Below are positions 31,610 to 41,249 of a DNA stretch of 64,000 nucleotides, one piece after another. Origin of the DNA: CADEFX01 sp046154585 (GTDB lineage: Bacteria; Pseudomonadota; Alphaproteobacteria; Rhizobiales; Hyphomicrobiaceae); the NCBI GenBank assembly GCA_046154585.1, contig JBJXDX010000150.1, forward strand, positions 62,001 through 126,000, in the 5' to 3' direction. The notes beneath the pieces are model-generated. The model was not told where the DNA came from, ran no database searches, and saw only the letters and a program-made list of their open reading frames with translations. The number at the start of each line of letters is the position of its first letter. Position 1 is the stretch's first letter. Position numbers and translations under genes: made by a program.

Positions 31610-33226
31610 ATGAACGCTCCCACCACCGCTGCTGAAACAGCCGCCGCGCACGAGGCGCGCGCCTGGCCATTCGAGGAAGCACGCAGGCTCATCCAGCGGC
31701 TGGACAAGCTGAAAGGCGGCAAGACCAAGACCGTGATTTTCGAAACCGGCTATGGCCCCTCGGGATTGCCGCACATCGGCACGTTCGGCGAGGTGGCGCG
31801 CACCAGCATGGTGCGGCATGCGTTCGAGGTGCTGACCGACGGCAAGCACAAGACCCGCCTCATCTGCTTTTCGGACGACATGGACGGGCTGCGCAAGGTG
31901 CCCGACAACGTCCCCAACAAGAACATGCTGGCCCAGTATCTGGGTAAGCCGCTGACCAGCGTGCCCGACCCGTTCACGAACGAGTACCCGAGCTTCGCGC
32001 ACCACAACAATGCGCGGCTGCGGCGCTTTCTCGATCAGTTCGGCTTCGAGTACGAGTTCTTCTCGGCGACCGAGTGCTACAAGTCCGGCATGATGGACGA
32101 GACCTTGCTGAAGATGCTCCGCGCCTACGACAAGGTCATGGACATCATCCTGCCGACGCTGGGCGAGGAGCGGCGCAAGACGTACTCGCCGTTCCTGCCT
32201 GTGTGCTCACGCACCGGCCAGGTGCTGCAAGTGCCTATGATCGAGCGCCATCCGCGCAAGGGCACGGTCGTCTACCTCGATCCCGAGACCGGCAAGAAGG
32301 TCGAGACCAAGGTCACCGGCGGCGCGGTGAAGTGCCAGTGGAAAGCCGACTGGGCTCTGCGATGGACCGCGCTCGGCGTCGACTATGAGATGGCGGGCAA
32401 GGATCTGATCGATTCAGTGATGCTGTCGTCGAAGATCTGCCGCGTGCTCGGCGGCACGCCGCCCGAAGGGTTCAACTACGAGCTGTTCCTCGACGAGCAG
32501 GGTCAGAAGATATCCAAGTCCAAGGGCAACGGTCTCACCATCGAAGATTGGTTGACGTATGCCAGCCCCGAGAGCCTCTCCCTTTTCATGTTCCAGAAGC
32601 CGCGGGCTGCAAAGCGGCTTTACTTCGATGTGATACCTAGGGCCGTCGACGAGTACCTGACGTATGTCGGCAAATACGCAAATGAGGTAGAGAAGTCGCG
32701 GCTCGACAATCCGGCATGGCACATCCATTCGGGGCATCCGCCTGCCGCCGAGCTGCCGATCTCATTCGCACTGCTGCTGAATCTCGTGGCCGCCTCGAAC
32801 GCGCACGACAAGGAACGCGTATGGGGCTTCATCCGCCGCCACTTTTCCGATGCTACGGCAGAGAAGTACCCCCTGCTCGATCAGCTCGCAGGCTATGCGG
32901 TCGCCTACTACAACGACTTCGTGCAGCCGGCGAAGAAATTCCGGTCGCCAACCGAAGAGGAGCGCAACGCGCTGCTGGCACTCGATCGGGCTTTGGCCGT
33001 CGCAGCGCCCGCCGCAACAGCCGAAGATCTGCAAAACATCGTCTATGAAATCGGCAAGGCGAATGGTTTCGCGGACAAGCTGCGTGCCTGGTTCCAGGCC
33101 ATCTACGAGGTACTGCTTGGCCAGTCGCAAGGGCCGCGCTTCGGCAGTTTCATTGAACTCTATGGGGTGCGCGAAACACGAGACCTCATCGCCAAGGCAC
33201 TGAAGGGCGAGCTTGTGTCGACTTGA
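31610..33226 (+). CDS. lysS: lysyl-tRNA synthetase, class I
   Basis: A 538-residue class I LysRS of the archaeal/alphaproteobacterial type, charging tRNA-Lys with lysine. The HIGH signature is SGLPHIGTFGE (HIG at 55-57) and the KMSKS signature is QKISKSKGNG near residue 300. Other conserved segments are DDMDGLRKVPDN and GKDLIDSV. The C-terminal helical anticodon-binding region is complete. Most bacteria have the unrelated class II enzyme, so this choice supports the alphaproteobacterial assignment. Confidence 0.95.
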   Translation: MNAPTTAAETAAAHEARAWPFEEARRLIQRLDKLKGGKTKTVIFETGYGPSGLPHIGTFGEVARTSMVRHAFEVLTDGKHKTRLICFSDDMDGLRKVPDNVPNKNMLAQYLGKPLTSVPDPFTNEYPSFAHHNNARLRRFLDQFGFEYEFFSATECYKSGMMDETLLKMLRAYDKVMDIILPTLGEERRKTYSPFLPVCSRTGQVLQVPMIERHPRKGTVVYLDPETGKKVETKVTGGAVKCQWKADWALRWTALGVDYEMAGKDLIDSVMLSSKICRVLGGTPPEGFNYELFLDEQGQKISKSKGNGLTIEDWLTYASPESLSLFMFQKPRAAKRLYFDVIPRAVDEYLTYVGKYANEVEKSRLDNPAWHIHSGHPPAAELPISFALLLNLVAASNAHDKERVWGFIRRHFSDATAEKYPLLDQLAGYAVAYYNDFVQPAKKFRSPTEEERNALLALDRALAVAAPAATAEDLQNIVYEIGKANGFADKLRAWFQAIYEVLLGQSQGPRFGSFIELYGVRETRDLIAKALKGELVST

Positions 33227-33231
33227 TCGAG

Positions 33232-35013
33232 CTATGAGCCGGCAAGGAACTTCAGCGCGCGTGCCGCTGCTTGTTTCCTCGTCGGTGGCGCCGTCCTTGG
33301 GGGCGTACTGTCGGCCTTTTGCGTGTCGAGGCGCCATACCGATTTGATGATGGCCAGCAGGCGCTGTTCCCGAGCCATGATGTGCTCAGGGCGCCATTCC
33401 GAGATGCCGTTAAGTTCGGTCGTAACGATGGGTACGTCCGAGATCGAGGAGCCGAAATAAATTTCCAGCTTGTCCGATAGCTCGCGGTTACGGGCATTCT
33501 CGTTCTGCCGGCGCCGCACGAGGACGAGATTGCCGATCGAATTGATGCAGCGCTCACGTTCTTCCGCGATCGGGAACCACTCGCGCCATGCACTGTTGCG
33601 GCCGGGCTTTTGCGGCAGGACATGCTCTACCGTGAAATCAGCCGCTGACAAGGACTGCGGACTCCCAGCCAGCTCGTCATTGAGCCGCAGAAGAACCAGC
33701 TTGCAGATCAGCGGGCTGCGCAAATGAAGATTGCGCAGGTTGTAGAGAATGTTGCGCAACTCATCGCGTCCAAGCTCGAGAGGGCTTTTGGGATCATCCA
33801 TCACGGTGCCGCGGCGGATCGCCTGCACCACGGCACGAAAACGGCTCGCCCGCTTGTCCGCGCCGATACCGAGAAGGCGCAACGCGTATGCCAGCCGCTC
33901 AATAGCTTGCAAAAAGACATGCAACTTTTCTGCGTCGCCAGAGTTCAGCCGCCACCATAGCATGGTCGGAGGCACCCAATCGGCAGCCCCGAGCCATCCC
34001 AAGTAAGTCAGAAGTCGCCGTATCTCTGGAGACTGCGGCGAGCCGGCGTGCTGGGCATGCCGCACGGAGTGGAAGGCGCGGCCATAAGGTTCAAGCAGCT
34101 CCTCGACGAAGGCGCGACCCCCACCGGCGTTGGCGATCACCTCGCGAACTCCGGTGATGATCTGCGACTTGGGACTAAGCTCTGCAGCCCGAATATGACT
34201 GAAAAGCTCCTCGAAATCGGCGCCCAACAGAGCGTCGGTGCGATCCCAAATGTTATCGGCCCTGGCTCGCGCGCGCTCATCGATCTGCGCGATGATCTGC
34301 GCCTTCAGGATGTCGTTACGCTGCAGCGGCCGGCCGCGATCGTTGAGAACCATGAAGATGCGGTAGGCACGATCGATACCTGCCGCAGAAATGAGTGCGA
34401 CGTGGCACTGCTGTGCAACAAAAGAAGCGATGCGAGCCAGCTCTTGCGGGCTGCGCTCTCTAAGCTCTGCAGCAAGGTGCTCGCGCACCTCCAGGATCCG
34501 TCTCTCGACTTCGGTCAGATCATCCGTTTCGGGCAGCGTGGCCGTGCCTAAGGGTTCCTGCACATGCAGCCTGAAGAAATCGCACTCCCGTTCCCTCAGC
34601 TCGAGGCGAAAGGTCCGCTGCTGACCTGCAGCCTTGGCGCACTCGATATGCTCGCGTAATCCGGTTGGCAGTTCGCCGTCGGTCCGCGCCAGCAAATCAC
34701 GCAACACCGCGAATAGTATCGTCAGGGTAACGAGACGCTGCTGTCCATCGACGACATCATGGATCAACGCTGGACCGTCCGCCACAGTCGGCGCCGCAGA
34801 ATTCAGAAGCATGGCCCCAAGAAAGTATTCGCAAGCACTAACCGTGCTTTCTGCGGCCTGCTCCTCGATTGCCAGCGTCAAATCATCGAGAAGCTGACCG
34901 GCCTCCTTTGTGGTCCAGGAATAGGGCCGCTGAAACGAAGGAATGCGAAACCGGAACGGATCCGACAAAAGTTGCCCGAGAGCCAATGGTTTTGCTGTGA
35001 ACCCAGATGACAT
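33232..35013 (-). CDS. DUF262/DUF1524 fused protein, GmrSD-like putative restriction nuclease
   Basis: A protein of about 593 residues. The N-terminal DUF262 domain has IPSFQRPYSW at 24-33 and DVVDGQQRLVTL at 87-98, the nucleotide-binding signature of GmrS. A mid-region holds FMVLNDRGRPLQRNDILKAQI. The C-terminal DUF1524 domain is an HNH-type nuclease, with H464 in TVEHVLPQKPG, N495 in INSIGNLVLV, and an NENARN segment. This matches the single-chain form of type IV GmrSD enzymes that cut modified phage DNA. ATG 35013 (MSSGFTAKPLALGQLLSDPF) starts at the domain. No methylase or other defence gene adjoins it. Function is by family analogy. Confidence 0.85.
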   Translation of the reverse strand: MSSGFTAKPLALGQLLSDPFRFRIPSFQRPYSWTTKEAGQLLDDLTLAIEEQAAESTVSACEYFLGAMLLNSAAPTVADGPALIHDVVDGQQRLVTLTILFAVLRDLLARTDGELPTGLREHIECAKAAGQQRTFRLELRERECDFFRLHVQEPLGTATLPETDDLTEVERRILEVREHLAAELRERSPQELARIASFVAQQCHVALISAAGIDRAYRIFMVLNDRGRPLQRNDILKAQIIAQIDERARARADNIWDRTDALLGADFEELFSHIRAAELSPKSQIITGVREVIANAGGGRAFVEELLEPYGRAFHSVRHAQHAGSPQSPEIRRLLTYLGWLGAADWVPPTMLWWRLNSGDAEKLHVFLQAIERLAYALRLLGIGADKRASRFRAVVQAIRRGTVMDDPKSPLELGRDELRNILYNLRNLHLRSPLICKLVLLRLNDELAGSPQSLSAADFTVEHVLPQKPGRNSAWREWFPIAEERERCINSIGNLVLVRRRQNENARNRELSDKLEIYFGSSISDVPIVTTELNGISEWRPEHIMAREQRLLAIIKSVWRLDTQKADSTPPRTAPPTRKQAAARALKFLAGS

Positions 35014-35142
35014 GAAGGGATGGACTAACCGCCGCAATGACGAGCTCGCGCAGGGACTAGCACGGCCTCTATAGAACGGATAGACACGAGACCGCCGAAC
35101 GTCAACCAACCGCGCACGCACACGTGCACAACAAGGCATGGA

Positions 35143-35517
35143 ATGACGAGCCCGAAACGTGAGGAGCCCAATCGGGTTTACAAGATCTGCAGTCGCAACT
35201 CGTGGGAGCAAGCGCGCCCGGGCGGACGTTATTTTGGCTCCAGCGATGATGCACGCGATGGCTTCATTCATTTGTCCGCGCCGGATCAGGTCGCGGCAAC
35301 ACTGGAGCGGCACTTCGCGGATCGAGATGATCTCTTGCTGATCGGCGTTGATGTCGGCCGGCTTGGCAAAGCGTTGCGATGGGAACCTTCGCGAGGCGGC
35401 GCCCTGTTTCCGCATTTGCATCAACCGCTCGATTTTGCCGCGGTAGTATCGGAAGCGCCGTTGGTGCGAGACTCCAAAGGGCAATATCGATTGCCGGATG
35501 GTTTGGCCTCATGCTGA
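35143..35517 (+). CDS. DUF952-family protein
   Basis: A 124-residue protein with the DUF952 signatures VYKICSRNSWEQA, DGFIHLSAPDQVAATLERHF, LIGVDVGRLGKALRWEPSRGGALFPHLHQPL and the closing Tyr-Arg-Leu-Pro. The fold resembles ADP-ribosyltransferase/glutathione-S-transferase-like small proteins, but the biochemical role is not established. It overlaps the pyrD start by seven bases, so the two are co-translated; the same pairing occurs in related bacteria. Confidence 0.87.
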   Translation: MTSPKREEPNRVYKICSRNSWEQARPGGRYFGSSDDARDGFIHLSAPDQVAATLERHFADRDDLLLIGVDVGRLGKALRWEPSRGGALFPHLHQPLDFAAVVSEAPLVRDSKGQYRLPDGLASC

Positions 35518-36596
35518 GGACGCTTGCCGAGTTGGTGCGCCCGGCGCTTCTCGCGCTCGATCCCGAGCAGGCGCACGAACTCACATTGAAATCGCTCGAA
35601 TGCGGCCTCTATCCGCGCGGTACAGAGAACGACGATCCAACCCTGGCCTGTCAGCTTGGCACGTTGTCCCTTCCAAATCCAGTTGGCATCGCGGCTGGAT
35701 TTGACAAGGATGCCCGTGTACCTGATGCGGCGCTCGGGCTCGGTTGCGGCTTTGCAGAGATCGGCACCATAACGCCGCTGCCGCAATCGGGAAACCCCAA
35801 GCCGCGCATCTTCCGCCTCATCAACGAGCGCGCCGTCATCAACCGCCTCGGGTTCAACAACGGCGGTCATGCTGCCGCACTCGCAAGGCTCGAACGGCGC
35901 ACCAGGGGTGGAGTCGTCGGCGTGAACATCGGCGCCAACAAGGACTCGGCCGATCGCGCGGCAGATTATGTTGCTGGGTTGGAAGCTTTTTATGGTGTGG
36001 CAAGCTACTTCACCGTCAACATCTCGTCCCCCAACACACCGGGGTTGCGCGATCTGCAGGCGCCCGCCGCGCTCGACGAGCTGCTGACGCGCGTCATGTC
36101 GGCACGCGAGCGCATGACCGCGCAGGGCCCTCCGCGCCGGCCTGTGGTGGTCAAAATTGCGCCTGACATTGCCGAAGCCGATCTCCCAGCCATCGCGCAG
36201 CAGCTCCAGACCCACGCTGTCGATGCCGTTGCCGTGTCGAACACGACGCTGGCCCGTCCCGGGCTCAACATGCAAACGGAAGCCGGGGGACTTTCCGGCC
36301 GGCCGCTCTTTCATCGCTCAACAGCCATGCTGGCGCGGATCTATATGTTGACCGGGGGACGCATTCCCCTGATCGGCATCGGCGGCATCGATTCAGGAGA
36401 TGCCGCCCTACAGAAAATGGAGGCCGGCGCCAGTCTGATTCAGCTCTACACGGGGCTGATTTATGAAGGCCCGGGGCTCATCCGCCGCATCAAGGATCAC
36501 TTAGCTCGCCATGCGCACAGCGCGGGCCTGCAGCGTGTCGGAGATATCACGGGGCGGCGCGCAGCGCAGTGGGCGGCTCTGCCCCTTGAAGGCTAG
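35511..36596 (+). CDS. pyrD: dihydroorotate dehydrogenase (quinone), class 2
   Basis: A 361-residue class 2 enzyme oxidising dihydroorotate to orotate with membrane quinone. The N-terminal helix MLRTLAELVRPALLALDPEQAHELTLKSL is the membrane/quinone domain. The FMN barrel has NPVGIAAGFDKD, the catalytic-loop NISSPNTPGLRDLQ with serine base, VKIAPDI, SNTT and IGIGGIDSGDAA. ATG 35511 is inside the end of the DUF952 gene. It acts in de novo pyrimidine synthesis. Confidence 0.95.
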   Translation: MLRTLAELVRPALLALDPEQAHELTLKSLECGLYPRGTENDDPTLACQLGTLSLPNPVGIAAGFDKDARVPDAALGLGCGFAEIGTITPLPQSGNPKPRIFRLINERAVINRLGFNNGGHAAALARLERRTRGGVVGVNIGANKDSADRAADYVAGLEAFYGVASYFTVNISSPNTPGLRDLQAPAALDELLTRVMSARERMTAQGPPRRPVVVKIAPDIAEADLPAIAQQLQTHAVDAVAVSNTTLARPGLNMQTEAGGLSGRPLFHRSTAMLARIYMLTGGRIPLIGIGGIDSGDAALQKMEAGASLIQLYTGLIYEGPGLIRRIKDHLARHAHSAGLQRVGDITGRRAAQWAALPLEG

Positions 36597-36623
36597 TACA
36601 CCCCAAGCTCCACCGTCGATCGG

Positions 36624-36899
36624 CTACCTCGGGTCTCGATCGCGTGCGACGGAGAACAACCGCGTCAGCAGCCAGATCGGCACGACGATCACCGCTCCCA
36701 GGATGAGATAGCCGAATGCGTTCTGGAACAGCCCAAATCCCATGTCATAAACACGCCGAACGAGCAATCCCAGTCGCTCGACGATATTGGCTGGGTGAAT
36801 GTCGAGCGCCGACAACACGATGCCTACGACAATGGACAGCACGGCGAGCCTGATGATAACGCCTAGGGGATTGCCGCCGAACAGCCGCTCCCGGTCCAT
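36624..36899 (-). CDS. DUF6460 small membrane protein
   Basis: A 91-residue protein with two hydrophobic helices, IIRLAVLSIVVGIVLSAL and YLILGAVIVVPIWLLTRLFS, separated by an amphipathic stretch (NIVERLGLLVRRVYDMGFGLFQN). It matches the layout of DUF6460, a small family seen in Hyphomicrobiales. Nothing is known of its function. It converges with pyrD and diverges from the helicase gene. Confidence 0.75.
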   Translation of the reverse strand: MDRERLFGGNPLGVIIRLAVLSIVVGIVLSALDIHPANIVERLGLLVRRVYDMGFGLFQNAFGYLILGAVIVVPIWLLTRLFSVARDRDPR

Positions 36900-36972
36900 G
36901 CTGAAACTCCTTGGCTCTTAGTAGTACGCGGTGACAGCCAATCTGCGATGACAACGGGTCCCGATTAGCACA

Positions 36973-39579
36973 ATGAAGGTCCGGCGCGAAACGTCGAATG
37001 CGGCCCTGCGGACGACCGGCGCGTCCGTTCGGCGCCGGGGCGTGGTCGGGGCCTGGCCTGCCCAGCCAGCCCCGGACACGACGGATATCCCGCAGCGATT
37101 CCGTGAGTGGTTCGCCCGCCGAGGCTGGCAACCGCGTCCGCACCAGTTAGCGCTGCTCGCGCGGGCCAAAGCCGGGCGTTCCACGCTGCTGATTGCGCCG
37201 ACTGGTGCCGGCAAGACACTGGCGGGCTTCCTGCCGAGCCTCGTTGCCCTCGGCGAGCTCGGACGCGGGGCGCGCAGTGCGGGCCTGCACACGCTGTATA
37301 TCTCGCCCCTCAAGGCGCTTGCTGTCGACGTCGCCCGTAACCTTCTCGCGCCAATCGACGAGATGGGCCTCGCGATCCGCGTCGAGACCCGCACCGGCGA
37401 TACCCCAGTGTCGCGGCGCAACCGGCAGCGGTTGCGGCCGCCCAACATTCTCCTCACGACGCCGGAGCAGCTCACGCTGCTGCTCAGCCACGATACAGCC
37501 GGATATCTCTTCCGCGATCTGAAATGTGTCATCCTCGATGAATTGCATGCCATCGCGCCATCGAAGCGAGGCGATCTTCTTGCACTCGACCTTGCACGTC
37601 TAAGACGCCTGGCACCGGGCCATGTAACGTTCGGTCTGTCGGCGACGGTTGCCCGCCCCACCGAGCTGCGCGCATGGATCTTTCCCCAGGTGGAGCCGAG
37701 CCGCGTCATCACGTTGTCTGATTGCGTTCAGGCCGGCGGAGGCCCGACACCACACATCGAAATTCTGGAGACCGAAGCGGAACTGCCGTGGGCCAGCCAC
37801 ACAACCCGATACGCCACCGACGAAATCTATTCCGCGATCAAGTCCCACCGCATGTCGCTACTCTTCGTCAACACGCGCATGCAGGCGGAACTGCTGTTCC
37901 AGGAGCTCTGGCGCGTCAACGAAAGCAACCTGCCGATCGCGCTGCACCATGGGTCACTGGCAGCCACGCAGCGGCGGAAGGTGGAAGCCGCCATGGCGGC
38001 AGGAAAATTGAAGGCCGTCGTCGCTACGTCGACTCTCGATTTGGGAATCGATTGGGGCGATATAGATCTTGTCATTCACGTCGGTGCTCCCAAAGGCGCA
38101 AGTCGCTTGTTGCAGCGCATCGGACGTGCCAATCATCGCCTGGATGAGCCGTCCAAGGCTATCCTCGTGCCGAGCAATCGCTTCGAGGTACTCGAATGCC
38201 GGGCGGCACTAGAAGCTGCGCAAGCCAATGCGCAGGACGCCGTCACGAACCGTCGCGGTTCTCTGGATGTCCTGGCGCAGCATGTGTTCGGCACGGCGTG
38301 CGCTGGCCCGTTCGACCCGAGAGAACTCCTTGCCGAGGTGCGCTCGTGCACGCCCTATGGCTACCTTTCACAGGCCGACTTTGATCGCGTCATCGACTTC
38401 GTCAGCACCGGCGGATATGCGTTGCGCAGCTATGAGCGTTTTGCCAGGCTCCGACCAACATCAGACGGCAAGCTGCGACTGGCACATCCGCGCCTCATCC
38501 ACCGATACAGGCTAAATGCGGGCACGATCGTAGAAAGCCCGTTACTCAAAGTCCGCCTGGTCGGGCGCGGACGGCAGCCTCGTCCGGGAGTCGCCCGCGC
38601 CCTGACAGGCGGTCGCGTCCTCGGCGAGATCGACGAGTATTTCGCCAGCGAGATGACGCCTGGCGATACCTTCGTCTTTGGCGGAGAGGTGCTACGCCTC
38701 GAAGGTGTTCGCGAGCTCGATGCCTACGTGTCGCGTGCGGCGGCGAGCGATCCCAAGATTCCGAGCTATCCCGGTGGCAAGTTTCCCCTGTCCACGCATC
38801 TGGCAGCGCGGGTTCGCGCCATGCTGGCCGACAGCCAGAGCTGGCGTCATTTGCCAGGCCCTGTCGCCGAGTGGCTCACGTTGCAGCAAAGCTGCTCTAT
38901 CGTTCCGGCTGCCGACGAGGTGCTGATCGAAACATTTCCTCACGGCAACAGGCACTTCCTCGTAACTTACCCGTTCGAAGGGCGGCTGGCGCATCAAACG
39001 CTGGGCATGCTGCTGACCAAACGTCTGGATCGGGCAAAGGCCGCACCAACGGGCTTCGTCGCCACCGACTATGCGCTGGCAGTGTGGGGGCTGGGTGACC
39101 TGTCGGAGATGATCCAGAAGGATCGGCTCGATCTTCAGAATATCTTCTCGGAGGACATGCTTGGCGACGATCTGGAAGAGTGGCTCGGCAAGTCCAGCCT
39201 CATGCGGCGCACCTTCCGCATGTGCGCCATTATTGCCGGTCTGATCGAGCGTCGCAGCCCCGGCCATGAGAAATCTGGCCGGCAGGTGACGGTCTCGTCC
39301 GATCTCATTTATCGCGTCCTATGCCAGCACGATCCGCACCACCTGTTGCTTCAAGCCGCCTACGAGGATGCCGCGACCTGCCTGCTCGACGTGGCGCGAT
39401 TGCAGGACTTCCTGCGGCGCGTCAAAGGTCGAATCAGGCATATTGCGCTGGATCGCGTATCGCCCCTTGCCGTTCCGCTGCTCCTCGATATCGGCAGGGA
39501 ATCCGTCCACGGCACCGCGCGCGAGGATATTCTGCGAGAGGCTGCGGACGACATGATCCGGCAAGCCACAGGAGACTGA
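36973..39579 (+). CDS. Lhr-type DEXH-box helicase of the ligase-associated DNA damage response
   Basis: An 868-residue superfamily 2 helicase. Walker A is APTGAGKT at 75-82, motif II is ILDELHAI near 187, motif III is GLSATV, and the C-terminal RecA-like domain has STLDLGIDWGDIDLVIHVGAPKGASRLLQRIGRANHR. The long Lhr C-terminal region follows. Bacterial members of this branch travel with an ATP-dependent DNA ligase, an exonuclease and PdeM; here only PdeM follows, six bases downstream. The first about 35 residues are outside the family core, so an internal start is possible. Confidence 0.9.
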   Translation: MKVRRETSNAALRTTGASVRRRGVVGAWPAQPAPDTTDIPQRFREWFARRGWQPRPHQLALLARAKAGRSTLLIAPTGAGKTLAGFLPSLVALGELGRGARSAGLHTLYISPLKALAVDVARNLLAPIDEMGLAIRVETRTGDTPVSRRNRQRLRPPNILLTTPEQLTLLLSHDTAGYLFRDLKCVILDELHAIAPSKRGDLLALDLARLRRLAPGHVTFGLSATVARPTELRAWIFPQVEPSRVITLSDCVQAGGGPTPHIEILETEAELPWASHTTRYATDEIYSAIKSHRMSLLFVNTRMQAELLFQELWRVNESNLPIALHHGSLAATQRRKVEAAMAAGKLKAVVATSTLDLGIDWGDIDLVIHVGAPKGASRLLQRIGRANHRLDEPSKAILVPSNRFEVLECRAALEAAQANAQDAVTNRRGSLDVLAQHVFGTACAGPFDPRELLAEVRSCTPYGYLSQADFDRVIDFVSTGGYALRSYERFARLRPTSDGKLRLAHPRLIHRYRLNAGTIVESPLLKVRLVGRGRQPRPGVARALTGGRVLGEIDEYFASEMTPGDTFVFGGEVLRLEGVRELDAYVSRAAASDPKIPSYPGGKFPLSTHLAARVRAMLADSQSWRHLPGPVAEWLTLQQSCSIVPAADEVLIETFPHGNRHFLVTYPFEGRLAHQTLGMLLTKRLDRAKAAPTGFVATDYALAVWGLGDLSEMIQKDRLDLQNIFSEDMLGDDLEEWLGKSSLMRRTFRMCAIIAGLIERRSPGHEKSGRQVTVSSDLIYRVLCQHDPHHLLLQAAYEDAATCLLDVARLQDFLRRVKGRIRHIALDRVSPLAVPLLLDIGRESVHGTAREDILREAADDMIRQATGD

Positions 39580-39585
39580 GGATCT

Positions 39586-40308
39586 ATGCTCCAGTTCAAG
39601 CCCGAGCGCACGCACCTGACCGATTATGCCACGCATCGGCTATCGCTATGCGGCAAGGCGTTGGTGGCTGATGCCAGCGGCGCGCTTTACTGGCCGACGG
39701 AGCGCACGCTAATCGTCGCCGACCTGCATCTCGAGAAGGGTTCATCGTTTGCCGCGCGGGGCATCATGCTGCCGCCTTACGATACGCGCCAGACTCTGCA
39801 ACGCCTCGCCGAAGTCATCGATCGCTTTGCTCCCCAGCACGTCATCGCCCTCGGCGACAGCCTGCACGACCGAAACGCGTCCGAGCGCATAGATGCGACT
39901 AATCTGCAAATGCTATCGATCCTGCAGGAGGATCGGGACTGGACCTGGATCACCGGCAACCACGATCCGGAAATTGCGCCGGTATTCGGTGGCCGCATCG
40001 CCGAACAACTCGTCATCGGCGGGATCAGGTTCACCCATGTTCCGGGTCAAGGACGCATGGCCCCCGAGATCGCAGGCCACATGCACCCGGCCGCCAGGCT
40101 ATCGCTTTACGGTCATATCATTCGACGGCCTTGTTTTGTCGGCAACAGCCGGCGCCTGCTGCTGCCCGCGTTCGGCACGTTTACCGGCGGACTGAATGTG
40201 CTCAACGCCGCATTCATGCCGCTGTTTGGCAACGATGGAATGAACGTGTGGATGCTCGGCCAGGAAGGCCTCTATCCGGTCGCAACACGCTACCTGTGTG
40301 ACGACTAG
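39586..40308 (+). CDS. pdeM: ligase-associated DNA damage response endonuclease PdeM
   Basis: A 240-residue calcineurin-like metallophosphoesterase. Metal-ligand motifs are ADLHLEKG, ALGDSLHD, TGNHDPE and a C-terminal AGHMHP plus YGHIIRRPCFV. PdeM is the nuclease partner of Lhr-type helicases in the ligase-associated repair cassette. The start at MLQFKPERTH is six bases after the helicase stop, so an operon is clear. The cassette's ligase and exonuclease are not in the window. Confidence 0.9.
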   Translation: MLQFKPERTHLTDYATHRLSLCGKALVADASGALYWPTERTLIVADLHLEKGSSFAARGIMLPPYDTRQTLQRLAEVIDRFAPQHVIALGDSLHDRNASERIDATNLQMLSILQEDRDWTWITGNHDPEIAPVFGGRIAEQLVIGGIRFTHVPGQGRMAPEIAGHMHPAARLSLYGHIIRRPCFVGNSRRLLLPAFGTFTGGLNVLNAAFMPLFGNDGMNVWMLGQEGLYPVATRYLCDD

Positions 40309-40316
40309 CGCCGGGT

Positions 40317-41249
40317 TTAGTGAGCGCCCCTGCGGAACACGGCTGTAGCGAGCAACCCAGCAGAAACCGCGAGCGCCACCGTTGCCAGGCCGTAGAGCAA
40401 CGGCAGCCGCAATGCGAACCCGTGCAAAACTTCCTCGACGCCTTCCCGCTCCAGATTGAGGCGCGCGGTATATTGGCTCAGCAGTTCGCCATCGCGGAAG
40501 AGGAAGACGCGCGTATCGAAGGGCCCCACAGTGACATTGGCCGGGAGATCGACTGAAGCGCGGAACAGGCTGCGGCCAATAAAGGCCACGCCATACTCTT
40601 CCTGCTGATACAGCCGCTCCTTCTGCTTGATGCGAACGACGGAATCTCGAAACTCCTTGATCTGCTTGGTGGGGGGGCCGCTGAACGATCCGCTCGACAG
40701 TGTCATCCGCACGTGATCGAAGCCGATGTCATAGGCTTTGAGCACATCGGGTGAGGCGATCTCATCGAGCGGGCGGGTCGAGACGATCGCGTAGTAGCTC
40801 GGCACGCTGTCGAAGACGAGCGCCTGAACATTCATCCACATACCGGCGACATTCGCCTTGCGCCGGGCTACGAGCCGCGAGGGCGTGCCGACCAGAACGA
40901 TGACAACGTCGTAGAGCCCCGCCTCGGCACTGGTCTGCCGGCTATTGTCGACGGCACCGAATACGACGATCTCCGTACCTGAAAAACTCGCGGTCACCGC
41001 CACGCGACGGGTGGAGACGTCAGCCTGCACCGTCTCGCGGACGTCAGCCTTTGTAGCCGGGGTCGTAGCCTGCGGCTCGGCCGATTTCTGTTCGGCCGCG
41101 GGACGCTCAGGATTGGGCACCGGAACAGGTGCCGACCGCTGCCGCCTTTGCGCCGAAACCTCAGCAGCAATGCTCACAAATGCAACAAGCGCAGTGAGCA
41201 GGGCAGTCGAGAGCATCCACGCGTTGCGGCGCCGCCAGCCAAGCGTCAT
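40317..41249 (-). CDS. TIGR02186-family membrane-anchored protein
   Basis: A protein of about 310 residues with a signal peptide (AWMLSTALLTALVAFVSIAAEVSA), a Pro/Ala-rich linker, a beta-rich periplasmic domain (VAVTASFSGTEIVVFGAVD, YDVVIVLVGTPSRLVARRK, FRASVDLPANVTVGPFDTRVFLFRDGELL) and one C-terminal transmembrane helix. This is the alphaproteobacterial family TIGR02186, often beside a TauE-like permease, which is not adjacent here. The ATG at 41249 overlaps the stop of a small upstream frame as ATGA. Function is unknown. Confidence 0.83.
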   Translation of the reverse strand: MTLGWRRRNAWMLSTALLTALVAFVSIAAEVSAQRRQRSAPVPVPNPERPAAEQKSAEPQATTPATKADVRETVQADVSTRRVAVTASFSGTEIVVFGAVDNSRQTSAEAGLYDVVIVLVGTPSRLVARRKANVAGMWMNVQALVFDSVPSYYAIVSTRPLDEIASPDVLKAYDIGFDHVRMTLSSGSFSGPPTKQIKEFRDSVVRIKQKERLYQQEEYGVAFIGRSLFRASVDLPANVTVGPFDTRVFLFRDGELLSQYTARLNLEREGVEEVLHGFALRLPLLYGLATVALAVSAGLLATAVFRRGAH

